The notes beneath the pieces were generated by a model that was not told the origin of the DNA, did not search any database, and was given only the letters and a program-made list of their open reading frames with translations. From assembly GCA_944355355.1 (NCBI GenBank), contig CALVQE010000006.1, forward strand, positions 1 through 42,483: 42,483 nt of DNA. The letters are read 5' to 3'. A program made the position numbers and the translations under genes. Of the stretch, positions 24,745-33,146 are shown piece after piece. Each line of letters begins with the position of its first letter. The stretch's first letter is position 1. Source of the DNA: an uncultured Bacilli bacterium. Its GTDB lineage: Bacteria > Bacillota_I > Bacilli_A > RF39 > UBA660.

Positions 24745-27700
24745 ATCACGAATATCTTGTTCAGACAAGCTTTTGAAATAAGCCGTATCGCCTAAATCAT
24801 CATCAATCATCTTATCGGCCAGTAACTTCTTTTTCTGTTGTAAATCCAAAATCTTTTCTTCAATCGTTCCCCGACAAATAAGTTTAATGACCTCAACAGT
24901 TTTTGTCTGCCCAATCCGGTGCGTCCGATCTGTTGCTTGATTTTCAGCCTGTGGATTCCACCATAGATCCAAATGAATAACCACATCCGCACTAGTCAAA
25001 TTAAGCCCAGTACCGCCACTTTTTAACATAATCAAAAAAACACTCGTATCATCTTTATTAAAAGCATCAACTAACATTTGTCTTTGACGACTTGGAACAT
25101 CACCAGCAATAACATAATTAGAAATATTATCCTCATCCAATGCCTTCTTAACAATATTTAAAGCCGTTTTAAAACTCGTAAAGAGCAAAATCTTATGACC
25201 ATTTCCGACAACTTCATGAATGGTACTAATTAACTGTTCAACCTTAGCACTGCCTCCACTATAATCTTCAAACACAATCGCTGGATCAATACAAATCTGA
25301 CGCAAGCGCGTGAGCAAAGCTAAAATAATCATTTTATTTTTAGAAAATCCACCTTGCTCTACCAATTTAGTCATCTCTTCATTCGCATGTTTTACTTCAG
25401 CCGCATAATACTTTTTCTGTTCCTCATTCAAATCAATAAAAATATTATTTTCAATCTTAGGAGGCAAATCTTTAACCACATCTTGCTTGCGTCTTCTCAA
25501 AATAAAAGGCTTTACCTGTACTTTCAAACTGTTTAATAGTTGATTAGTTTGCTCATCAAAATCTTTAACCTTATACTTCTGTTGAAAATGAACCAAAGAA
25601 GATAGAAAACCAGGCATAATAAAATCAAAAATACTCCACAACTCAGTAATCGCATTTTCAATTGGAGTTCCCGTAAGTGCAAGCTTTGTCTCAGCCGTAA
25701 TACTTTTTACGGCTTGGGCAAGACCTGTTTTAGGATTCTTTATATTCTGGGCTTCATCAATTACACAAACTCGGAAATTCATTTTCTGATAGATTTCTAA
25801 ATCTTCTCTCAATAACCCATAAGAAGTAATATAGACATTTCCTTCAAACTTATTCAAAAGATTTCGTCGTTCAATCCGGTTACCAGCAAAAGTCTGAAAA
25901 GTCATATCGGTACCAAATTTACGAAACTCATTTTCCCAGTTGTAAACCAAAGAAGTTGGACAAACAATCAAAAATCGAAAAGATGCATCGTCTGCCAATA
26001 ACTTTCGTAAAAAAACAATTGTCTGCAAAGACTTACCAAGGCCCATTTCATCAGCAAGTATCCCGCCAAAACCACATTTACATATTGTATACAACCATTT
26101 GACGCCTTCAAGTTGATAATCTCTTAACGTTTTAAGCTCTTGATCTGTAAACTGAAGTTCAACAGTCTGATAAGTCTTAAATTGGTCAATAAACTCTTGA
26201 AATAATGAATCGGTTTCAATAATATTATACTTACCTTCCTTTAACATATCTAAATATATAGCTCGATACTTCGGAATAACACCACGTCCATTAGCAAGAT
26301 CAGTAGAAGACAATTCCAAATCTTCCGTAAGCTCTTCCAATTGTTGTAAAGATTCCTGCTCTAAAGACAAAATATCCCCACTTTTTAAACGATAATACTT
26401 CTTTTTCTTTTTTAAAGAAGATAGAATACCATCCAATTCATCGTTTTGAATATCACCTAAATCAAAATCATAATGTAAAATCTGATCTTTACCAATCGTA
26501 AAATGCGTCGCGACAGAACTTTTTTTCAAAATATTCGTATTCTTCAAGTTTTCAGACGTGAAGACAGGATACTTTTCACTAATTTCATCAATACCGCCAT
26601 CCATAAAATCGCACATTACCTCAAAATCATCAAGTAAAAACAAATGATTCATTTTATGAAAGCCATAAGGATATAAAACCGCACAAACCTCGTTCTCATA
26701 ATCCACATCACGCACAATATTTGGATATTCTTCAAAATAAGATATTTCTTGATCTAGATAAATAAATTTAGGAACACAAGTAATGTTATCTTCATTTAAA
26801 TCAAAATAAAATTTAACATCAGGCTTACTCACAATAACAATATCTTTTGTACTTTCATCAAGTTTCAAATTATCTTTAACTACACGAAAAACACTCTTTT
26901 GAAAAAAATTAAAATCACTTTCATCAAATGACAAGGTATCAATACGATGAGTCAAACATTCATCCAAAAGCATTCTTTGCGAAGGATTCAAATGATAAAT
27001 CACCTTATTGTAATAAATATATTCCATACTATCCATTAGAAGTTCAAGGTTATTCATAGAAGACTGAAAAGAAAGTTGATAAGTATGATCATCCTTAGAA
27101 AGCATTAAGGGAATAGGAAAACCATTTCGAATCGGAGTAAGTGATTTATCACCATCAAAATAAATACCATCCTTACAAAGTCGTAATAGCTGCCTTAAAG
27201 ATCTATCATCCACTCGAATTTCACTTCCAGTTACATAAAATTTTTGGAAAAGATAGTCAATAATTTGAAATAACTGTTGTGAACGTTCACTAAAATAATG
27301 CTGGGCAGGATCAAAAGTAAAATTAGTACCAAATCGATAAGTTTCACCATTATCAATTGCCCACTTAAAATTATTATATTTTCCTAGTAAAGAATACATC
27401 TTATCTAAACCGATTTTTACCTTCAAAATAACATTATGATCATAATAACTATCCTCAATACCAATATAGGGAATAACCTGAACTTCTTTTTTTACACCAG
27501 TCTCTTGCACTAATTCCTGATTAATTTTTTGAAAAATATTACGTGTTAATTGTTTCGTATCTTTTGGCTTAGCAACTGGAAAAATCTCATTAGAATAAGA
27601 AATTAAGCTGGCAGCGATATGCTTACAAGAATGAGTAGCCTGGTATTGTGGACATGTACAATAAGTATTTGTAACTTCACCATTATATAATTCTATTTGG

Positions 27701-27870
27701 ACCATATACTTACGATAACTCGTTTCAGACTCCACCAAAAATTGTGTTCTTTTAACTCTATTCATAACAGTTGTTCCAACAAACTGAATATAATCTTCAT
27801 CATAATCCATACCTTTACGGTAATCAGAATCCGAAACTAACTCGCGAATCTTCTCTTCAATTTCATTCAT
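24718..27870 (-). CDS. SWIM zinc-finger SNF2-family helicase
   Basis: Bacterial Swi2/Snf2 ATPase, 1050 residues. The N-terminus has a SWIM zinc finger, CTCPQYQATHSCKH (about 71-84). A bacterial SNF2-associated region follows, then the helicase core: Walker A ADEMGLGKSLQT (about 605), motif II VIDEAQNIKNPKT, motif III LTGTPIEN, and motif VI DRTHRIGQTKTVEV (about 985). Such proteins remodel DNA-protein complexes; the bacterial role is poorly known and some belong to defence loci. ATG at 27870 with GGAGG 9 nt upstream is preferred. It is transcribed divergently from the IS66 remnant. Confidence 0.9.
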   Translation of the reverse strand: MNEIEEKIRELVSDSDYRKGMDYDEDYIQFVGTTVMNRVKRTQFLVESETSYRKYMVQIELYNGEVTNTYCTCPQYQATHSCKHIAASLISYSNEIFPVAKPKDTKQLTRNIFQKINQELVQETGVKKEVQVIPYIGIEDSYYDHNVILKVKIGLDKMYSLLGKYNNFKWAIDNGETYRFGTNFTFDPAQHYFSERSQQLFQIIDYLFQKFYVTGSEIRVDDRSLRQLLRLCKDGIYFDGDKSLTPIRNGFPIPLMLSKDDHTYQLSFQSSMNNLELLMDSMEYIYYNKVIYHLNPSQRMLLDECLTHRIDTLSFDESDFNFFQKSVFRVVKDNLKLDESTKDIVIVSKPDVKFYFDLNEDNITCVPKFIYLDQEISYFEEYPNIVRDVDYENEVCAVLYPYGFHKMNHLFLLDDFEVMCDFMDGGIDEISEKYPVFTSENLKNTNILKKSSVATHFTIGKDQILHYDFDLGDIQNDELDGILSSLKKKKKYYRLKSGDILSLEQESLQQLEELTEDLELSSTDLANGRGVIPKYRAIYLDMLKEGKYNIIETDSLFQEFIDQFKTYQTVELQFTDQELKTLRDYQLEGVKWLYTICKCGFGGILADEMGLGKSLQTIVFLRKLLADDASFRFLIVCPTSLVYNWENEFRKFGTDMTFQTFAGNRIERRNLLNKFEGNVYITSYGLLREDLEIYQKMNFRVCVIDEAQNIKNPKTGLAQAVKSITAETKLALTGTPIENAITELWSIFDFIMPGFLSSLVHFQQKYKVKDFDEQTNQLLNSLKVQVKPFILRRRKQDVVKDLPPKIENNIFIDLNEEQKKYYAAEVKHANEEMTKLVEQGGFSKNKMIILALLTRLRQICIDPAIVFEDYSGGSAKVEQLISTIHEVVGNGHKILLFTSFKTALNIVKKALDEDNISNYVIAGDVPSRQRQMLVDAFNKDDTSVFLIMLKSGGTGLNLTSADVVIHLDLWWNPQAENQATDRTHRIGQTKTVEVIKLICRGTIEEKILDLQQKKKLLADKMIDDDLGDTAYFKSLSEQDIRDLLTYENKD

Positions 27871-27986
27871 ACACAAAAACCTCCAATAAAAAACTCTTAC
27901 CTTTTATTTTATCACAAAATAGAGATATAAAAAGGACAAATCACCAAAATAAGACCAAAAAAGTTACAATTTTGTGATAAAAGATG

Positions 27987-28037
27987 AAAAAAAAATTTTT
28001 TTTTAAAACAATCGTGATAAATGCCGATTGTTTTTTT
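27987..28037 (+). terminator. A9T9 tract and intrinsic terminator-like hairpin
   Basis: A run of nine A then nine T (27987-28004) is followed by AAACAATCG (28006-28014) pairing with CGATTGTTT (28025-28033) and then more T residues. No gene upstream on the plus strand is in place to use it, so it may be a relic associated with the adjacent IS remnant. The rest of 27871-28058 shows nothing else. Confidence 0.5.
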
Positions 28038-28058
28038 GAAAAATATGCGAAACTATAA

Positions 28059-28866
28059 TCACTACATAAAGGCGGTGTATGTAAATTTATTGGAGATATT
28101 ACCAATGGTGGAATTGAGTTATCAAAAAGCACATTAATACGTTGGAATAAAGAATTAGCAGAAAAATTAGAAAAAGAAATTACTGAAATTGAAACACAGT
28201 TATTAAATTCCTACTATATCAATCATGATGAGTCTCAAATTAAAATCAATGGAGATGGATATAATGATTTATGTGCTAGCAATTCAAAATATACCCGGCT
28301 ATGGATTCATAAACATAAGAGTCATGATGCATTAAAAGAAATAGGATTTCTTCCCCAATATCAAGGAATCATCGTAAAAGATGGAACAGAACTCTACAAT
28401 GGATTTGGAGCGATGTTAGCCCAATGCATTTGCCATATTCAAAGATATTTGAAAGGAATCTACACCAAAGTTGATCATCCATCAGCAAAGGAAATGGACG
28501 AGTTTCTAAGTGCATGTATTCATGAGAGAAAAGAAAAAATAAAAGCTGGAATATTAGGATATACGAAAGAAGAGCTCAATGAGAAATATCAAAAATATGA
28601 TGCCATCTTAAAAAAATGGAAAAAGGAATGGATGTATAGTAATGCTGTAGAAAATCCAGTTTATGATGATGAAAGAAAACTTCTTTCTAGAATGGAGGAT
28701 GATGATAAAAAAGAAATTTTATATTTTTTAGAAGATTTTAAGATTCCAGCTACAAACAATCAAGCAGAATCGGATCAAAGAAATATAAAAATCAAACAAA
28801 AAATAGGATATCAATGTATTAAAAGCCATCATCTCTGCTTTTGAAAACAATCCTGTTATTGTCTAA
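28059..28866 (+). pseudogene. IS66-family transposase remnant
   Basis: Open from a stop at 28056 to 28844 with no start codon near its beginning. It starts inside the protein (about GGIELSKSTLIRWN), so the N-terminal DNA-binding half is gone. All three catalytic positions remain: Asp in NHDESQIK, Asp in IVKDGTELYNG, Glu in NNQAESDQRN. After KIKQKIG an internal deletion of roughly 25 codons shifts the frame; the true C-terminus (INVLKAIISAFENNPVIV) continues in another frame to the TAA at 28864-28866. No terminal inverted repeats or companion IS66 genes were found. A dead insertion sequence. Confidence 0.85.
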
Positions 28867-28892
28867 GTGAAACTCTAATTTTCACTCTTTTT
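28866..28892 (+). terminator. Intrinsic terminator after the IS66 remnant
   Basis: AGTGAAA (28866-28872) pairs with TTTCACT (28880-28886), followed by CTTTTT. It isolates the downstream kinase gene from the remnant. Confidence 0.75.
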
Positions 28893-28949
28893 CTGTGTGT
28901 CTCACAAAACTGTAACCCAAAAAATATTTTCCAACTCACCACACATCTA

Positions 28950-28958
28950 TGCTATAAT
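28950..28958 (+). promoter_or_regulatory. Extended -10 promoter of the AarF-like gene
   Basis: TGCTATAAT is a perfect extended -10 (TATAAT at 28953-28958). No good -35 is visible. AGGAGG (28968-28973) and ATG (28978) follow. Confidence 0.65.
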
Positions 28959-28977
28959 AAAAATAATAGGAGGACAT

Positions 28978-30522
28978 ATGGAAAACGAAAAAAACAATTA
29001 CTTAAAAAGATTAAAAGAAATTATCAACGTAATCAAAGAATATAAATTAATCACCAATATGACTCCTGCTACTTTAAGAAAAGCCTTTGAAAGTTTAGGC
29101 CCAACCTTCATCAAAATAGGTCAAATCATGGCCGATCGTGAAGATTTATTAGACAACACCTACTGTGCAGAATTCAGAAAATTACGTAGTCAAGTTACCC
29201 CAATGGATTCCTACACCGTAAAAAGCATTTTAAAACGAGAATTAAAAAACAAATACTACGATTTTACATCAATTAGTCCAAGCCCTATCGGTTCAGCTTC
29301 CATAGCTCAAGTCCATAAAGCCCGTCTAAACAATAAACTAGTTGTCATAAAAATCGAACGTGAAAACATCATGCACTCCATGGAAACCGATATTTATCTT
29401 CTAAAAAAGGTCTTAAAACACCTTCCCATCGAAAAACTTCTCAAAAACACCGTTGATATAAATGCGATGCTCGATGAATTGTTAGAAAGTGCCAAAAAAG
29501 AAATGGACTTTAAAAATGAAGAAAAAAATATGCTTAAGTTCCAACAATACAATCAAGATATTCCCTACATTTCTCTACCCGAAGTCCACCAAGAATACAC
29601 AACAGACAATATTTTAGTCATGGAATACATTGATGCCCCTAAAATAAATGACGTAGCTCAATTAGAATACCTTGGATATAACATGAGTGAAATAGCCTCA
29701 AAATTAGCCCAAAACTATATCAAACAAGCCCTAGATGACGGTTTTTATCATGCAGATCCTCATCCAGATAACATCAAAATAAAAGCTAATCAAATCGTTT
29801 ATTTAGACTTTGGAATGATGGGAACATTAGAAGAAGAAAGTCGTAAAATACTTAAAAAATGTATGGAAAATATCCTTTTTCGTAACACAGAAGATTTAGC
29901 CCATAATCTCCTTCTTTTTGGGTCAAGCAAGGATGTAAACGTCTTTGAATTAGAAAAAGATTTAGAAAAGTTACTAGAGGTTTATCTAACTAAAGGAATT
30001 GGTAACATTGACTTAAAAGATTTCGCTCCAGCCTTAATTTCGATCATCCAAAAACATCAAATAAAAATACCTAAAGATGTTACTTTACTTATGCGTGGCA
30101 TTATTGTTTTAGAAGGAGTCCTAGAAGACATTGCTCCAGAAATAAGTCTTTTAGAAGCCTTAAAATCCCAATATGCAATGACAAGTATTTTAGATAGAGA
30201 AAAACTAGAAATCACTTTACTAACCTTATTAAAAAACAGTAAAGACTTAGCCAAAGTGCCTTCAGAAGCCCTAAAATTTTTCAAAGGATTAAACCAAGGA
30301 AATGTTCCACTTGTTCTAAGTGAATCCAAAGAACAAAGAATACAAAAAGAAAAAGACCACACAATTGAAGTTTTAAAAACTTTAGATATTGCCTTTATCA
30401 TTGGAATGGCTATAACCTCATTAGGCACATCCAACAAAACAAGCATCCTAATTACCATTTTTAGTATCGGTTTTATAATCACAACCATTGGCCTAATCCT
30501 ATTATTAAGAAAGAAAAAATAA
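28978..30522 (+). CDS. AarF/UbiB (ABC1) family atypical kinase
   Basis: Membrane-tethered protein kinase-like ATPase of the UbiB family; in quinone makers it supports ubiquinone synthesis, elsewhere its role is unclear. 514 residues. Family motifs: KxGQ region GPTFIKIGQIMADREDLL (about 44-61), Ala-rich loop PIGSASIAQVHKA, Lys in VVIKIER, HADPHPDNIKI and LDFGMMG metal-binding motifs, and two C-terminal hydrophobic segments (about 465-508). ATG at 28978 with AGGAGG is clear; the frame extends to 28897 without support. The stop codon abuts the first relic repeat. Confidence 0.9.
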   Translation: MENEKNNYLKRLKEIINVIKEYKLITNMTPATLRKAFESLGPTFIKIGQIMADREDLLDNTYCAEFRKLRSQVTPMDSYTVKSILKRELKNKYYDFTSISPSPIGSASIAQVHKARLNNKLVVIKIERENIMHSMETDIYLLKKVLKHLPIEKLLKNTVDINAMLDELLESAKKEMDFKNEEKNMLKFQQYNQDIPYISLPEVHQEYTTDNILVMEYIDAPKINDVAQLEYLGYNMSEIASKLAQNYIKQALDDGFYHADPHPDNIKIKANQIVYLDFGMMGTLEEESRKILKKCMENILFRNTEDLAHNLLLFGSSKDVNVFELEKDLEKLLEVYLTKGIGNIDLKDFAPALISIIQKHQIKIPKDVTLLMRGIIVLEGVLEDIAPEISLLEALKSQYAMTSILDREKLEITLLTLLKNSKDLAKVPSEALKFFKGLNQGNVPLVLSESKEQRIQKEKDHTIEVLKTLDIAFIIGMAITSLGTSNKTSILITIFSIGFIITTIGLILLLRKKK

Positions 30523-30679
30523 CAATATACACTATGTTTATAGCTTAAATTTAAAACACTGAGGGTCAATTTGTGTAATGTATTGAACCATTTAAAATAC
30601 ACTTTGTTAGGCAAACAGTTCTAAGATTAATAATAATTCTGACTGTATAATTTAAATTATATTATATTTAGATTAAAAC
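30520..30679 (-). repeat. Three degenerate CRISPR-type repeats, reverse orientation
   Basis: Read on the minus strand, 30679-30650 matches the repeat at 41675-41704 at 27 of 30 positions, starting GTTTTAATCTAAA and ending TAATTTAAAT. A second copy, 30616-30590, matches 17 of 19 positions of the 3' part, and a third (around 30540-30528) keeps only a 13-base core. The cores are 60 and 70 bp apart, near the 66-bp period of the right-hand array. The first copy next to the upstream side is best preserved. Confidence 0.6.
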
Positions 30680-30737
30680 TTTTTTCCTTTTTGTATGTTT
30701 CCTCTGTAATTGTTATTTCTAGCATTTTTATCTCACT

Positions 30738-30828
30738 AAAATAGCCTTTGTGGAATAACAAATGGCTAGATATGAATTAAAGTTATTCCACAAAGGCTAT
30801 TTTCTAATTTCCTTTTTTCATATCTAGC
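30738..30828. repeat. Interlaced inverted repeats (A-B-A'-B')
   Basis: Arm A (30738-30759, 22 bp) is perfectly complementary to A' (30782-30803). Its 22-nt loop holds B (GCTAGATATGAA, 30765-30776), which is perfectly complementary to B' (TTCATATCTAGC, 30817-30828) outside the hairpin. As RNA this could form a pseudoknot or two exclusive hairpins. No ORF is present. Confidence 0.9.
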
Positions 30829-30953
30829 ACTTAAATTGTATCCCATTTTTAATTTTCAAATAACTCTATTATAAATTTTTGAAGTTTATCAGTTTTGTAT
30901 ACTAATTCCATCCAACCATTTCTTTAATTTAAATTATTTGAATCATATAGCAT
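30829..30953. other. Non-coding gap with no recognised feature
   Basis: AT-rich sequence between the interlaced repeats and the terminator of the SEC-C gene. No supported ORF, promoter or RNA was seen. With the relic repeats and the inverted repeats it completes the 500-bp gap 30523-31024. Confidence 0.6.
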
Positions 30954-30987
30954 AAAATTGCCTACACTTTATTACGTAGACAATTTT
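30954..30987 (-). terminator. Terminator of the SEC-C gene
   Basis: AAAATTG (30954-30960) pairs with CAATTTT (30981-30987), and inside it CTAC (30962-30965) pairs with GTAG (30976-30979) across one mismatch. On the minus strand the stem ends in a T-rich stretch, 38 nt after the stop codon. Confidence 0.7.
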
Positions 30988-31024
30988 ATTATCCATCATT
31001 TTCACATTTAACTTTATAAACCAA

Positions 31025-32965
31025 CTACTTACCGCAACATTTTTTATACTTCTTGCCACTTCCACACGGACACAAATCATTGCGACCAACCTTGACTTTT
31101 TTTGGTTGAATGCTAATTTCCGCTTTCGTAAAACCATTATAAGGCCACAACGGAAAAATATTCTTATACTTATTAATGCATTTTAAAACTGCTCGCAGTG
31201 TTGTTTTATCTAACTTAAAGTGATTCTGTTCCATAAGCTCTTTCATCGTATCATCACGATAAATCCCAAGATGCAAAAGCATAGAAACTGTTCCAAAAAA
31301 TTCTTGTTTACTTATGTCTGATACAGAAAGATTTCTCAAAAGATTTTCCAAATCATCATGAAAATCCTCCAATATATCTAAAACAGAGTCTATATTTTCA
31401 TCAACAATTTTATACTTCCTACCTTTTTTAGGATCATAAATCATCTTAAATTCAAAATCACTCAATTCTTGCATCATAGAATACTTATTCCCTATAATAA
31501 AGTAACCATCATCCAATATCATCTCATCTAACTCCTTAATAGAGTACTCTAGCCCGTGATGCCTTTTTAAAAGATCTTGTAATACTTTTTTATCAATAAC
31601 CCCATTCAAAAGTAGATAAGCACGAATCAAATCAGTTCTAACCGTATCATACTCATCGTCATCAGGTAATTCTTTTAGAGCTTCAATTTCCTCAGGAATC
31701 ATCACTTTTATCCCATCGTCTGTAGTATAAAGAAAAACATGACCCCACACTACATCACTAGCATCAACTATATCACTAGTGTATTCTTTACCTTGTGCCT
31801 CAAAAAAATACACTGAAAACTCATCTTGTTGATCCAAAAAGTGTTTTATAATCGCATGTTCCAACTCCTCAGTCTTCTTAACGGCATATTTTTGATATAA
31901 CACTTCCTTAGCTCGATTACCTAACGTATTCAAACAAGCCTTTAATGTATTGTTAATAGGTTTTTTCGATAAAACAAACAACGGCAACTGTTCTTCATCA
32001 ATCGTTTTTCCGCCTAAAGACCAATAACGAAGCTCCTGTATATCATCAAAAATTTTACGAAGATTATTTGCTTGTCGTAAACTAAAGGCATTTTCTAAGC
32101 AAAACGAATCAATAGCCTTATCAATCTCTATCGGACTTTCAATAAAATTTGCTAAAAAAGCCCTAAGCCATTCCTCGGTCGGTTTTTTTAAAACGTCTTC
32201 TAGTAATGGAAGTAATTGAATAAATTTAGTAAAATACAAAAAAATATCATCAAAAGAAATGTCGGCTGGTTTATGAATAAAATCCCTAGCTTTTTCAATA
32301 ACAGGATAAGTTTTAGGCCAATAATAAATTTGTTCTTCAATAATTATCTGCTCGAAATGTTGTTGTATTTCCAAAGAAAAATCATCTATACAAACATCTG
32401 GATAACGTTCTTTATAAACTTTTACGAAAACATCTTTCGAAACCAAACCATATACATAATGACAGGCCAATAAAAACTGCATGATGTTATTCCGAATAGC
32501 ATCCAAAATGAATTGATCAGTCATTTTATTTTGCAAAAACGCTTTAATATCTGTAGGAAGATAATACATTTCTTGACCATCTACAATTGAAAAATAAACA
32601 ACACCCAACCCCAGCCAAATTTTAGACTGAATAACATAGTTTGGATCATCCACAATGCCTTTTAGATCTCTTAAGGGTCCAGGAGGAAGATCAAATAAAT
32701 TTGTTTCAAGAAATTGAAAAATGTTTTTCTCTAATGCAGTAATTTTCTCACTTTTTTTCTTGATTTTTAATTGTTCAAAATTAATTTCATGTAAAGATGC
32801 AATTAATTTTAACTGGTCATCAGTTATTTTTTTCAAACAATCACGTAACTTTCCATCATGTTTACAAGAACAAACAAAACAAACTGAAAACATAGTATTA
32901 AGATCAAGCTCTAAACCATCTTCCAATATTTTTTTTAACATCTCTTCTATTATTTCATCATTCAT
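31025..32965 (-). CDS. SEC-C motif protein of unknown function
   Basis: 647 residues ending in a SEC-C zinc-binding motif: VGRNDLCPCGSGKKYKKCCG, as at the C-terminus of SecA and many unrelated proteins. The rest is acidic, mostly helical and without recognisable catalytic motifs; the N-terminus has a CFVCSC cysteine group (about 29-34). ATG at 32965 is taken although no clear Shine-Dalgarno site precedes it. It lies after the Wadjet operon on the same strand, separated by a structured RNA and probably transcribed from the promoter at 33122-33130. A defence link is inferred from position only. Confidence 0.75.
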   Translation of the reverse strand: MNDEIIEEMLKKILEDGLELDLNTMFSVCFVCSCKHDGKLRDCLKKITDDQLKLIASLHEINFEQLKIKKKSEKITALEKNIFQFLETNLFDLPPGPLRDLKGIVDDPNYVIQSKIWLGLGVVYFSIVDGQEMYYLPTDIKAFLQNKMTDQFILDAIRNNIMQFLLACHYVYGLVSKDVFVKVYKERYPDVCIDDFSLEIQQHFEQIIIEEQIYYWPKTYPVIEKARDFIHKPADISFDDIFLYFTKFIQLLPLLEDVLKKPTEEWLRAFLANFIESPIEIDKAIDSFCLENAFSLRQANNLRKIFDDIQELRYWSLGGKTIDEEQLPLFVLSKKPINNTLKACLNTLGNRAKEVLYQKYAVKKTEELEHAIIKHFLDQQDEFSVYFFEAQGKEYTSDIVDASDVVWGHVFLYTTDDGIKVMIPEEIEALKELPDDDEYDTVRTDLIRAYLLLNGVIDKKVLQDLLKRHHGLEYSIKELDEMILDDGYFIIGNKYSMMQELSDFEFKMIYDPKKGRKYKIVDENIDSVLDILEDFHDDLENLLRNLSVSDISKQEFFGTVSMLLHLGIYRDDTMKELMEQNHFKLDKTTLRAVLKCINKYKNIFPLWPYNGFTKAEISIQPKKVKVGRNDLCPCGSGKKYKKCCGK

Positions 32966-32974
32966 TGTCAATCA

Positions 32975-33116
32975 AGCCGAGTAGACAAACCTCGACTACA
33001 CCTCTCTTTCCTTTTTTAGTGAGAGGAAGTCTGTCGCCCCTCACGAAACTGCGTGACCTACTAAGGCATATGGCCCTTTGTACAAACGCCTAACTCTAAC
33101 TGCACGCAACTCTTCA
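32975..33116 (-). ncRNA. Structured RNA or 5' leader, class unknown
   Basis: Clearly GC-richer than its surroundings and free of ORFs. Helices (plus-strand positions): 33063-33067 with 33073-33078; 32980-32983 with 33059-33062; 33041-33045 with 33052-33056 (TCACG/CGTGA); 32984-32990 with 33029-33035 (7 bp); 33001-33006 with 33021-33026 (6 bp). They nest into a branched fold. An alternative 7-bp helix, 32975-32981 with 32991-32997, excludes two of them, as in a switch. A promoter lies just upstream and the SEC-C start 10 nt downstream. It matches no RNA class I can recall. Confidence 0.6.
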
Positions 33117-33121
33117 ACAAT

Positions 33122-33130
33122 AGTATATCA
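33122..33130 (-). promoter_or_regulatory. Extended -10 promoter for the structured RNA and SEC-C gene
   Basis: Minus strand reads TGATATACT, an extended -10 (TATACT at 33127-33122). Transcription would start near 33115, at the 5' edge of the structured region. The -35 is weak. Confidence 0.55.
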
Positions 33131-33146
33131 AACAAAAAACAAAATT

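Noticed and set aside
28413-28844. Intact 143-residue gene
   Set aside because: It is the in-frame tail of the IS66 remnant, whose homology begins about 340 bp earlier; the ATG is internal.
28897-28977. 27 extra N-terminal residues for the AarF-like kinase
   Set aside because: The segment contains the extended -10 promoter and AGGAGG; the ATG at 28978 is the natural start.
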